From CAWEBF01 sp963807235 (GTDB lineage: Bacteria; Acidobacteriota; Vicinamibacteria; Vicinamibacterales; UBA2999), in NCBI GenBank assembly GCA_963807235.1, contig CAWEBF010000006.1, forward strand, positions 186,001-250,000: 64,000 nucleotides of DNA. Direction: 5' to 3'. Positions 9,324 through 18,712 of the stretch are shown in pieces. The position numbers and the translations under genes are program-made. Under the pieces are notes generated by a model. That model ran no database searches. It worked only from the letters and a program-made list of their open reading frames with translations, and was not told the DNA's origin. Numbering within the stretch: position 1 is the first letter of the stretch; every line of letters starts with the position of its first letter.

Positions 9324-9975
9324 TTAGTCCATCCGCACCAGGCCGCGCCGGGTGGCCACCTTTACGGCTTCCGTTCGGCTGGTAACGCCCAACTTCTCGA
9401 ACAGATGCCCGAGGTGCGTCTTGACGGTGCGCTCGGAGATGCCAAGGTCGGCGCCGATCTCCTTGTTGGCTTTGCCGTCGGCCATCAAGCGGAGCGCCGA
9501 CAGTTCGCGCGGCGTCAGCTGGATATGCGTTACGCGCTCGGCGAGCTTTGCCGCCGCCGCTGGAGCCAGGTAGGTCTTGCCGGCCAGCACGGCGTGCACG
9601 CAGGCAATCAGCTCGTCAGCTGAGATGTCCTTCAGGATGTAAGCCTTCGCGCCGGCCTGAAGCGCCCGAGCGATGTCCTCGTCGGCGTCGTACGGTCGTC
9701 AGCACGATTACCTTGGCCTGGGGATCGATCTCACGCATCCGCCGCACGGCCTCCACGCCTTCCATGACCGGCATCCGGAGGTCGAGCAAGGTGATGTCGG
9801 GCCGGTGCGTGCGGAAGGCCTCCACGGCTTCAGCGCCGTTGGTGGCCTCGGCCACCACGTGCAGGTCGGGTTCCTGGTTGATGATGTTGGCGACGCCCGT
9901 GCGCAAGAGCGCATGGTCGTCCACCAGCAGCACCCTGGCGACGGCGACGGCGGCGACGGGATCAGCCTGCGGCAT
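9324..9975 (-). CDS. NarL/FixJ-family response regulator (frameshifted)
   Basis: Two-component response regulator of about 217 residues. The receiver domain has the acidic pair in VLLVDDHALLRTG, the phospho-acceptor Asp in ITLLDLRMPVMEG and the conserved Lys in ILKD. The C-terminal LuxR-type helix-turn-helix reads LTPRELSALRLMADGKANKE and ERTVKTHLGHLFEKLGV. An extra base near 9697 (gaccgtacgac instead of gacgtacgac) splits it into frames 9616-9975 and 9324-9599; deleting it restores VLTTYDADEDIARAL between the halves. The start overlaps the 3' end of the sensor kinase gene by 14 bases, so the two are translationally coupled. Regulation of the divergent RND pump is plausible but unproven. Confidence 0.9.
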
Positions 9976-11251
9976 CGGGTTTCACCGGAATCGAGAACGA
10001 GGGCGGCTCCCATGCCAGCACCACTTCGGTGCCGGCGCGAGGGGCCGTGACAATCGTCAGCGACGCGCCAATGCGCTCGGCGCGTTCCTGCATGCTGGTC
10101 ATGCCGAACCCGCGTGAACGAAGCTCGCCCGCAATGCCGCGGCCGTCATCCGAGACCGAGAGGCGCAGGCCGATCGACCGCACCGCGGCGGCGTTGACGG
10201 CGATCGCACGGCCGCGTGAGTGACGGACGGCGTTGGTCAGAGCCTCCTGCGCGATGCCGGCGATGTCGCGTTCCATGCCACCGAGCGGCGGCAGCTCGTT
10301 GACTGTCAACTGAATCGGGATTTCGGTGGTGCTCTGAGTGGTGGCGACTATGCGCCGCAGCGCGTCGGAGAGCGACTCCTCGCCGGCCTCGGCAGGCCGC
10401 AGCGCGCCGACCGATCGGCGAGCTTCCACCATGTGCGAGCGCGCGAGATCCACCGCGGTTTCCAGCGCCGCGGACACCTGCGAGGGCAGCGCCGGCGAGG
10501 ACCGCTGCGCTGCCTGCAGCTGCATCAGGATGGCGGCAAACCCCTGCGTCAGGGTGTCGTGGATGTCGCGCGCCAACCGGTTGCGCTCCTCGAGCGCAGC
10601 CTGACGGCGGGCCTCGCGTCGCCCCTGTTCCGCCAGCCGATCCTGGTGCAGCGCCAGCGTGGCCTGCCTGGCGGTGGCTTCCAGCACCGCCCGGCGCCAC
10701 GTCGTTTCGCACGCGGACGCATCCGCCGACGCCAGCGCGATCCATCCGAGGTTGTGCGTGGGCAGGCCCAGCGGCGTTACCTGTAACGACGCGATACCGC
10801 TCGTCTCGTTGAACGAGCGGACGCTCTCCGGTAGCCGCGAGTCATCGGGTAGGTAATCGATGGTTTGTCGCCAGCCAGTGGCATAGCCGACCAGGTGCTC
10901 GGCCATCGCCTGTCGCGGCAGCGCCGTCGCGTCCCAGTCCGCTGCATCGCGCCCGTGGAACCGACCGTCCACGAATGCCATCCACGGCTCGCAGCGGCCG
11001 TCCTTTCCGAGCAGCCACACGCCGCAGGCGCGGCCTTCACATTCCTCGACCAACGTCTTGAGGAAGGCGCGAAAGAAGCCGTCGATATCGGTCTCGCGCA
11101 CCACCAGATCGAGTGCCAGCTGCACGGCGTCGCTCTGGATGCGCGCCATGCAGTCGGCACGCCGCTCCGAGTCGATTGCCGCGGCCAGCTGCCGTTCCAG
11201 CTCGTCTGCGGCGCGGGTGGTGACCGTCCGGCCCTCTGGGACATCGAACAT
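9962..11251 (-). CDS. NarL-type sensor histidine kinase with GAF-like input domain
   Basis: A 429-residue soluble sensor kinase. Residues about 30-200 look like a GAF-type sensing domain (GVWLLGKDGRCEPWMAF). The HisKA_3 dimerisation domain carries the phospho-accepting His in RLARDIHDTLTQG near residue 220, and the HATPase domain shows the N-box (IAQEALTNAVRHSRG) and G-box (VSDDGRGI, GFGMTSMQERAERIG). No transmembrane helix is visible, so it probably senses a cytoplasmic cue. It partners the overlapping downstream response regulator. About 200 bases separate its start from the divergent RND operon at 11452, a shared regulatory region. Confidence 0.93.
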   Translation of the reverse strand: MFDVPEGRTVTTRAADELERQLAAAIDSERRADCMARIQSDAVQLALDLVVRETDIDGFFRAFLKTLVEECEGRACGVWLLGKDGRCEPWMAFVDGRFHGRDAADWDATALPRQAMAEHLVGYATGWRQTIDYLPDDSRLPESVRSFNETSGIASLQVTPLGLPTHNLGWIALASADASACETTWRRAVLEATARQATLALHQDRLAEQGRREARRQAALEERNRLARDIHDTLTQGFAAILMQLQAAQRSSPALPSQVSAALETAVDLARSHMVEARRSVGALRPAEAGEESLSDALRRIVATTQSTTEIPIQLTVNELPPLGGMERDIAGIAQEALTNAVRHSRGRAIAVNAAAVRSIGLRLSVSDDGRGIAGELRSRGFGMTSMQERAERIGASLTIVTAPRAGTEVVLAWEPPSFSIPVKPDAAG

Positions 11252-11451
11252 GCCTCGAATTATCCCGCCATGCGCCGCCGGCGTCGATTGGGCGGTGGAC
11301 CGAGTCCTCTCTCATACCAAAGGACGATGTCCGAAAGGTCGAGTCCGGCCAGGCCTGAAAGCCCGAGCAACCTGCGGCACTCTCGACCGATCTTCGCCTC
11401 CGCCCTCAGCCGAATTGTTTACACCTCGCCCGGCGCGCGACGATCCGGTCC

Positions 11452-12612
11452 ATGTCGATCACATTCCGTCTCGCATCCTTGGTCCTTCTCGCCTCTCTCA
11501 CCATCGCCGCGTGCGCGCAGCCCGCCGCCCAGGTTGCGCCGCCCCCGGCCCCGCCGGTCACGGCCGCCAAGGCGCTGGCCCGCGACGTCACCGAGTGGAA
11601 CGAGTTCACCGGCCGCCTCGAGGCCGTACACCTCGTGGACGTGCGCCCGCGCGTGTCTGGCCTGATCGCGTCGGTCCAGTTCACTGAGGGCGCCCTCGTG
11701 CAGCAGGGCGACGTCCTGTTCGAGATCGATCCAAGGCCGTTCCAGACCGAAGTGGACCGTCTGCGTGCGGATCTGGCCCGTGCCAAGGCCGCCTTCGCCC
11801 GCGCGACCGCCGAGAGCGCCCGCGCCCGCCGTCTGTCGGCCGACAACGCCATCTCCACTGAGGAGCACGACCGCCGGTTCTCGTCGGCCGCCGAGGCCGA
11901 AGCGCAGGTGGCGGCGGTGGAGGCGGCGCTGCGCGCGGCTGAACTGAACCTCGAGTTCACGACGGTGATCGCGCCGATCGCTGGGCGTGTCGGTCGCGCC
12001 ATCGTCACTGAGGGCAACCTGGTGTCGAGCGGCCCAGGGGAGGCCACGTTGCTCACGACGCTGGTGTCACTCGATCCGATCTACGCCTCGTTCGAGGTGG
12101 ACGAGCAGTCGTTTCTCGCCTTTCAACGCGCGGCCGCCGGCGCGCGCCGAGGCACAGCGGCGGCGAGCTTTGCCGACATCCGCATGGCGCTGGCCAACGA
12201 ATCAGAATTTCCGCGCCAGGGACGCCTCCAATTCCTCGACAACCAGCTCGACACCGCCACCGGCACGATCCGTGTGCGCGCGCTGTTCTCCAACCACGAC
12301 GGCGCGTTGATGCCCGGCCTGTTCGTGCGCCTGCGCATGAGCGGCGGCAAGCCCTATCAGGCGGTGTTGATCAAGGACCAGGCCGTCGGCACCGACCTCG
12401 ACAAGCGGTTCGTCTACGTGGTCGGTCACGACCAGTCAATCGCCTACCGGCCGGTGACGCTCGGGCCGATCGTGGACGGCCTGCGCGTCGTGCGAACCGG
12501 TCTCCAGCCGGATGAAGTTGTGCTCGTGAACGGCCTGCAACGCGTGCGGCCGGGAGTCAAGGTCAATGCGGCGCTCGAGTCCATGAACGCCGCGACGGAG
12601 CGTCTGCCATGA
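11452..12612 (+). CDS. RND efflux periplasmic adaptor (membrane fusion lipoprotein)
   Basis: A 386-residue MexA/AcrA-type adaptor that bridges the inner-membrane pump and the outer-membrane channel. A lipobox (LTIAAC) follows the hydrophobic N terminus, so it is probably a lipoprotein. The biotinyl-lipoyl-like half motif (RPRVSGLIASVQFTEGALVQ) comes first, then an alpha-hairpin rich in Ala and Arg, the second lipoyl half (TVIAPIAGRVGRAIVTEGN) and the beta-barrel and membrane-proximal parts. The stop overlaps the pump gene start (ATGA at 12609-12612). It is the first gene of a three-gene efflux operon. The substrate cannot be told from sequence. Confidence 0.94.
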   Translation: MSITFRLASLVLLASLTIAACAQPAAQVAPPPAPPVTAAKALARDVTEWNEFTGRLEAVHLVDVRPRVSGLIASVQFTEGALVQQGDVLFEIDPRPFQTEVDRLRADLARAKAAFARATAESARARRLSADNAISTEEHDRRFSSAAEAEAQVAAVEAALRAAELNLEFTTVIAPIAGRVGRAIVTEGNLVSSGPGEATLLTTLVSLDPIYASFEVDEQSFLAFQRAAAGARRGTAAASFADIRMALANESEFPRQGRLQFLDNQLDTATGTIRVRALFSNHDGALMPGLFVRLRMSGGKPYQAVLIKDQAVGTDLDKRFVYVVGHDQSIAYRPVTLGPIVDGLRVVRTGLQPDEVVLVNGLQRVRPGVKVNAALESMNAATERLP

Positions 12613-15600
12613 GATTCGCACGTTTCTTCATCGACCGCCCGATCTTCGCCGCCGTGCTCTCCTTGGTCATCACGCTGGCGGGAGCGCTGGCCCTGCTGAA
12701 GCTGCCGATCAGCGAGTATCCCAGCGTGATCCCGCCCACCGTGGTCGTGCGCGGCATGTATCCCGGCGCCAACCCGAAAGTGATCGCGGAGACCGTGGCC
12801 TCGCCGCTCGAGCAGCAGATGAACGGCGTGGAGGACATGCTCTACATGTTCTCGCAGGCCACGGCCGATGGCCGGATGACGCTGACCATCACCTTTGCAC
12901 TCGGCACCGATCTCGACACGGCGCAGGTGCAGGTGCAGAACCGCGTGGCGCAGGCGCTGCCGCGGCTGCCGCAGGAAGTGCAACGCATCGGCCTCACCAC
13001 CGAGAAGGCGTCGCCGGACATCATGATGGCCGCGCATCTGGTGTCGCCCGACGAGCGCTACGACATGCTGTACCTGTCGAACCTGGCGCACCTGCAGGTG
13101 AAGGACGAGCTGTCCCGCATTCCCGGCGTCGGCAACGTCCAGGTGTTCGGCGCCGGCGAGTACAGCATGCGGGTCTGGCTGGACCCCGACAAGCTGGCCG
13201 CGCGCGAGCTGACGGCGACCGACGTGGTGCGGGCGATCCGCGAGCAGAACGTGCAGGTGGCAGCGGGCGTGCTCGGCGCGCCGCCGGCGCCCACCGACAC
13301 CACGTTCCAGTTGCTGATCAACGCGCAGGGCCGGCTGGCCACGGAAGACGAGTTCGCGGACATCGTGGTGCGCGCAACGCCGTCGGGCCAGATCACGCGC
13401 GTGCGCGACGTCGGACGGGTGGAGCTGGGCTCCAACATGTACGCGCTCCGCAGCCTGCTCGACAACAAGCCGGCGGTGACGATCGGCATCTCGCAGCGGC
13501 CGGGGTCGAACGCCATCCAGGCGTCGTCCGACGTGCGGGCGCTCTTTGCGCGGCTGAAGGCGACGTTTCCCGAAGGGCGTGGACTACCGCATCATCTACG
13601 ACCCGACCGTCTACGTGCGCGACTCGATCCGCGCCGTCGTCATCACGCTGTTCGAGGCCATCGCGCTGGTGGTCGTGGTGGTGCTGCTGTTCCTGCAGAC
13701 CTGGCGCGCGTCGATCATCCCGTTGATCGCCGTGCCGGTCTCGCTCGTCGGCACCTTTGCCGTGATGTTGATGTCGGGCTTCTCGCTGAACACGCTGTCG
13801 CTCTTCGGCCTGGTGCTGGCGATCGGCATCGTCGTGGACGACGCGATCGTCGTGGTCGAGAACGTCGAGCGGCACATCGAGCACGGCCTGTCGCCGCGCG
13901 ACGCCACCTATAAGGCGATGGACGAAGTGTCCGGTCCGATCATCGCAATCGCGCTGGTGCTGTGCGCGGTGTTCATCCCGACCGCGTTCGTCAGCGGCCT
14001 GACCGGCCAGTTCTACCGCCAGTTCGCGCTCACCATCGCCATCTCGACGGTGATCTCGGCGTTCAACTCGCTGACGCTCAGCCCGGCGCTGGCGTCGCGG
14101 CTGCTTCGCCCGCGCGGCGCCGCGCCCGACGCGGTGCAGCGGCGGCGGACCGCCTGCTCGGCGGCTTCTTCCGCTGGTTCAACCGCCTTTTCAGCCGCGG
14201 CTCGAGCGGTTACGTGTTCGGCGTCACGCGCCTGCTGCGCGTCAGCGCCGCGGTGGTCCTGCTGTATGGCGGCCTGCTCGGGCTGACGGCGGTGGGCTTC
14301 TCCAAGGTGCCGCAGGGGTTCATCCCGGCGCAGGACAAGGACTACCTGGTGGCATTCGCCCAGCTGCCCGACGCGGCGACACTGGATCGCACCGACGGCG
14401 TGATCCGGCGGATGACGGACCTGGCGCTGAAGCATCCCGGCGTTCAGGGCGCGATCTCGTTTCCAGGCCTGTCGGTGAACGGCTTCGTGAACGCCTCGAA
14501 TGTGGGCACGGCGTTCGTGGCGCTGAAGCCGGCAGACCAGCGGCAGTCACCGGGGCTCTCGGCCAATGCCATCGTCGCCGACCTGAACCGGCAGTTCGCG
14601 GGCATCCAGGAAGCCTTCGTTGCGATCTTCCCGCCGCCGCCCGTGCAGGGGCTGGGGTCGATCGGCGGGTTCAAGCTGTATGTCGAGGACCGCGGCGGGA
14701 ACGGCTTCGAGGAGCTGTACCGCCAGACGCAAGGCGCCATCGGCGCCGGCTACCAGAACCCGGCGCTCGCCGGGCTGCTCTCCAGCTTCCAGGTGAACGT
14801 GCCGCAGATCGACACGCACGTGGATCGTGAGCGTGCGAAGACCTACGGCGTCGCCGTGACCGACGTCTTCGAAACGCTGCAGGCCTACCTCGGCTCGGTT
14901 TACGTGAACGACTTCAACCGCTTCGGGCGCACCTACCAGGTGAACGTGCAGGCCGAGCAGGGCTTCCGGCTGCAGCCCGAACAAATCGGCCGGCTGAAGA
15001 CCCGCAGCGCGTCCGGCGACATGGTGCCGCTGGGCTCGTTGGTCTCGGTGTCGCAAGGCTATGGGCCCGATCAGGTGATGCACTACAACGGCTTTCCCGC
15101 CGCCGAGATCAACGGCGGCCCGGCGCCGGGTTACAGCTCGGGTCAGGCCGAGGCGGCCATTGCCGAGGATCCTGCGCGAGCGGTTGCCCGGCTCGATGAC
15201 CTTCGAATGGACGGAGCTGGCCTACCAGCAGGCGATCGCCGGCAACACGATGCTGCTGGTGTTCCCCCTCTGCGTGCTGCTGGTCTACGTGGTGCTGGCG
15301 GCGCAGTACCAAAGCTGGACCCTGCCGCTCAGCGTGATCCTGATCGTGCCGCTGACGCTGCTCTCGGCGCTGGCCGGCGTGTGGCTGACAGGCGGCGACA
15401 GCAACGTCTTCACGCAGGTCAGCTTCCTGGTGCTGGCGGCGCTGGCGTGCAAGAACGCGATTCTCATCGTCGAGTTCGCCAAGCAGCGTGAGCACGACGG
15501 CGAGAGCCGGGTGAGCGCGATCCTCGACGCCTGCCGCGTCCGGCTGCGGCCGGTGCTGATGACGTCGGTGGCCTTCATCATGGGCGTGGTGCCGCTGGTG

Positions 15601-15799
15601 TTCGCGGAGGGCGCGGGGGCGGAGATCCGGCAGGCGATGGGCATCGCGGTGTTCTCCGGGATGCTCGGCGTCACCGTCTTCGGCCTGGTGCTGACGCCCG
15701 TCTTCTACTTCGTGATCGGCTCGCTGGTCGGAACGGATCACGCAGCGGCGCCAGGCCCAGGCCGCGCCGCTTGCCGTCGTCCCCGTGGAGGAGGTGTGA
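12609..15799 (+). CDS. RND (HAE1-type) efflux pump inner-membrane subunit (frameshifted)
   Basis: Proton-driven AcrB/MexB-type transporter of about 1060 residues. It begins with FFIDRPIFAAVLSLVITLAG and carries the paired intramembrane Asp residues of TM4 (GIVVDDAIVVVENVERHIEHG), the FIPAQDKDYL segment of the second half, and C-terminal helices (LVFPLCVLLVYVVLAAQ, ALACKNAILIVEFAK). Four single-base breaks, near 13576, 14142, 15170 and 15731, each occur in a G/C run, and correcting them yields one continuous protein stopping at 15797-15799. The gene overlaps the adaptor by four bases and ends two bases before the outer-membrane factor, a classic tripartite operon. Sequencing error is likelier than inactivation because nothing else has decayed. 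Confidence 0.92.
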
Positions 15800-15801
15800 T
15801 C

Positions 15802-17215
15802 ATGCGTCGCTCGACCTTTCAGCTGGCGTTTCTGGGCGTCGGCCTCCTGCTGATGGCGCTCCTGGCGCTCGGGTGCGCGACCAGGCCGCCGTATTCCGCG
15901 CCAGCGGCCAAACCGGTGGCGCTGACGCAGGCGCAGGCGCCCGCGTTTGCCCCGCAGCCCTACGACCCGCGCTGGTGGCAGCTGTTCCAGGATCCCGTCC
16001 TCGATCGACTGGAAGCCGCCGCCCTCGCCGGCAACCTCGACATCCGCCAGGCAGTGGCGCGCGTCGATCAGGCGCGCGCGATCTTCCGTGATGTCGAGCT
16101 GGACCAGTTTCCGGTCGCAACCGTCGGGGCGTCGGTGGACGTTCGCGAGCAGGCGATTCCCGGCTTCACCAGCGAGCCGATCCGGACCAACACCTATCGC
16201 GCCGGGCTGGTGGCGTTCTGGGAGCTGGACCTCTTTGGCGGCATCCGCTCGGCCGTGCAGTCGGCCCGCGCCGAGCGCGCAGGGCCTCGAGGCGTCGCTC
16301 GAGGACGTGCGCGTGGTGGTGGCCGCCGAGGTGGCGCGCAACTACTTCCTGCTGCGCGGGCTGCAGCAGCAGCTGGCCGTGGCCGAGCGCAGCCTGACCA
16401 ACCAGCGGGAGGCGCTGCGGTTGACGGGCGTGCGGCGCGACGCCGGCGTGGGGGAGGAGCAGGACGTGGCCAGCGCGGCGGCCAGCGTGGCCGCCGTCGA
16501 GGCGAGCGTTCCGCCGCTGCGCCAGGGGCTGGCGATTCAACGTCACCGGCTGGCGGTGCTGCTCGGTGTCCGGCCGGCCGACCTGGCCGAGGACCTGGCG
16601 CCGCGGTCCTACGCACCCCTGATGACGATGCTGCCGATCGGCACGGCGAGGACTTGTTGCGGCGCCGGCCCGACGTGCGCGCCGCGGAGCGCCAGCTGGC
16701 GGCGGCGGCCGCACGCGAGGGGATCGCCGCGGCCGACCTGTACCCGCGCGTCTCGATCTCCGGGGTGCTGGGCTTCCTGGCCGGGCGCGGCAACGTGTTC
16801 AGCCTCACGCAATCGCGGCAGTGGGCGGTCTCGCCGGCGGTGAGCTGGGTGGGAACCGACCTGGGCAGCGCCCGGGCGCGGCTCCGGGCCACGGAGGCCG
16901 CGACGCGCGGAGGTCCTGGCGCGCTACGAGCAGACCGTGCTGCGCGCCATTGAGGAAACCGAGAACGCGCTGGTCGGATATCGAGAAGCGCAGGCCGGTC
17001 TCGAGCGGCTGATGGAGCAGGCCCGGCAAAGCGCGCGATCGGCCGACCTGGCGCGCACGCGCTACCGGGAAGGGCTCACCGACTTCCTCGACCTGCTGGA
17101 CGCCGAGCGCACGCAGCTCGGCGCCGAGGACGCCGTGGCGAGGGTTGAAGCCGGCGTGTTTACGAGCGTCGTGGACGTGTACAAGGCACTCGGGGGGCCA
17201 ACGGCGGCTCCGTGA
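15802..17215 (+). CDS. RND efflux outer-membrane factor, NodT/OprM type (frameshifted)
   Basis: TolC-like outer-membrane channel lipoprotein of about 470 residues. A lipobox (LLALGC) follows the N-terminal hydrophobic stretch, and the OprM-type WWQLFQDPVLD segment and the FWELDLFGGIRSAV motif are present. Repeated long helices follow (VAAEVARNYFLLRGLQQQLA, LLRRRPDVRAAERQLAAA), and the end reads RYREGLTDFLDLLDAERTQL. Breaks near 16277, 16645 and 16908 split it over three frames. I start it at the ATG at 15802, after GAGGAGG, two bases past the pump's stop. It completes the tripartite efflux system of the operon. Confidence 0.92.
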
Positions 17216-17263
17216 TTGGTGCGGACGACTTCAGCGATCCCTCGTCTTCTGTGGTGAAACGGC

Positions 17264-17390
17264 TCAGCTCGACTGACTTGCGTTCTGAAGCTCGCGAACA
17301 TTGCCTGGCCACGAATAGTGCTTTAGCGTGGCAACCACTTGCTCCGGAACTTCTTCTTCTTCAGACACTAAACGATTTGTTTGGCTGAGT
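17264..17390 (-). pseudogene. Remnant of a sigma-54-dependent transcriptional activator
   Basis: The minus strand between stops encodes about 40 residues that include HYSWPGNVRELQN. This is the signature at the C-terminal end of the AAA+ domain of NtrC/Fis-type sigma-54 activators, preceded as expected by VPEQVVATLK. Directly after it the frame turns to ASQSS and stops, with no Fis helix-turn-helix, and upstream a stop codon precludes the ATPase core. No start fits. It is a relic, not a gene. It sits in a 428-base gap between the efflux operon and a secreted-protein gene in which I see nothing else. Confidence 0.6.
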
Positions 17391-17643
17391 TGTCAGCCGT
17401 CGTGCGCCAAAGGGTCGCAGCGTCGTTTGATCCGCGAAATTGTTGCACGAGGATGTCGATCACCGCGCCGTCCTCGTCGACCGCCCGCAGGTCTGACACC
17501 ACTGCCGAATCGCGTGGGTCTGGCGCGGCTACTTCCCGCCACCGCGCAAAGCCTCGAGGTTGAGGGCGGCTGAGACATATGCGCGGGGTGACATCCGTCT
17601 GAAGTAAGATGTCCGCCCTTTCCCCCTCGACTGGAGCATCGTG

Positions 17644-18615
17644 ATGCGGACGTCATTCAGTCATGTGACGACCCGGACTATTGGTTGCTTAGCCGCCTTC
17701 CTCCTGCTGGTGGGGCCTCACACAGCGTCGGCCGTCACATACATGTCAATCGAGACGGTTCCGAACAAAGACGTCGCCGGCGTCGGTGAGGACGTTGTCA
17801 TCACGATTCGCAGCATCGGCTACGCCAACCTCGAGCGCTGGAGTCAGCGACTGCTCTACGAGTGTCGCATCGTCGACTCCGTAATCGACGTGCTGACGGC
17901 GAACGCGGCCATCAGTTCGGTCACGTCGACCAACACGCGCGTTGTCGTTGCCGCCGGCGGCTTCGAGGGCGGCACCAACCCATCATTCGTGCTCACGGTG
18001 AAGGACTCTGGAGCACGCTCGGTGACCGAGGAGGACGTCGACGTGCTCGGCAACGCGCTTGGCTACGTGCTGAGTCAGGGGAGCACTGCGCATTTCAGCC
18101 CGGACAATTTCAAGGCCTATGCGTTTCCGCTCGACTACATCCTCGTGACGTTCTCGGGGCGGTTGACCGGGGAAGAAGCGGAAGCCTTCTTCGAGCACGT
18201 GGGTACAATCGACCCGGCGCTGTTCAGCGGCCTGTTCGCGGGGTTCACGCAGATCGATCGCCCGGGCTCGTCGACGAACAACTCGATGCTGTTCCTCCAG
18301 CCGGCCGTGAGCAAACACCGGTTCATCTCGGGTCTCTCGGCGGCGGTGGATGACGAAGCGCGCGCGTCGTATTCACCGCTCAAGAACAACGGCGCGCCGA
18401 CGACGGCGCGAGCGGGCGTCGCGTTTCCCGAAAACGATTGGTTCACGTTCCCAGCCGGGGACCAGTATCTGGCGAACGTCGGCGAATCCGGTCCTCTACG
18501 GAGCGCGCTTGCCGCTCTCCGGGAGCGACATCTGGACGCCGTCGATCTCTTGCTGGCGGCGATCGCAGAAGGCCGCGTCGAGGAGTACCTCGCCACGCAG
18601 TTCACATGTCCGTGA
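17644..18615 (+). CDS. Secreted protein of unknown function
   Basis: A 323-residue protein with a signal peptide (RTIGCLAAFLLLVGPHTASA). I recognise no domain. The mature part has one N-terminal Cys (LLYECR) and one near the end (TQFTCP) that could form a disulfide, and Asp/Ser-rich segments consistent with an extracellular alpha/beta protein. The ATG at 17644 is preferred over the GTG at 17641 because GGAG at 17633-17636 has a 7-base spacing to it. It lies 97 bases before the patatin-like gene on the same strand and may be co-transcribed; no function follows from that. Confidence 0.75.
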   Translation: MRTSFSHVTTRTIGCLAAFLLLVGPHTASAVTYMSIETVPNKDVAGVGEDVVITIRSIGYANLERWSQRLLYECRIVDSVIDVLTANAAISSVTSTNTRVVVAAGGFEGGTNPSFVLTVKDSGARSVTEEDVDVLGNALGYVLSQGSTAHFSPDNFKAYAFPLDYILVTFSGRLTGEEAEAFFEHVGTIDPALFSGLFAGFTQIDRPGSSTNNSMLFLQPAVSKHRFISGLSAAVDDEARASYSPLKNNGAPTTARAGVAFPENDWFTFPAGDQYLANVGESGPLRSALAALRERHLDAVDLLLAAIAEGRVEEYLATQFTCP

Positions 18616-18712
18616 TCAGCTCACGGAGCCTGACCGGCCGCGAAAACGGACGTTTGGAGCACGGATAGCGCTATCCTCACGCTCGATCGGCAACGCGAGC
18701 CAGAGGGGCATC

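Noticed and set aside
15160..16953. A 597-residue frame that joins the pump C terminus to the outer-membrane factor
   Set aside because: It is created by an extra base near 15731; without it the pump stops at 15799 and a new gene starts at 15802.
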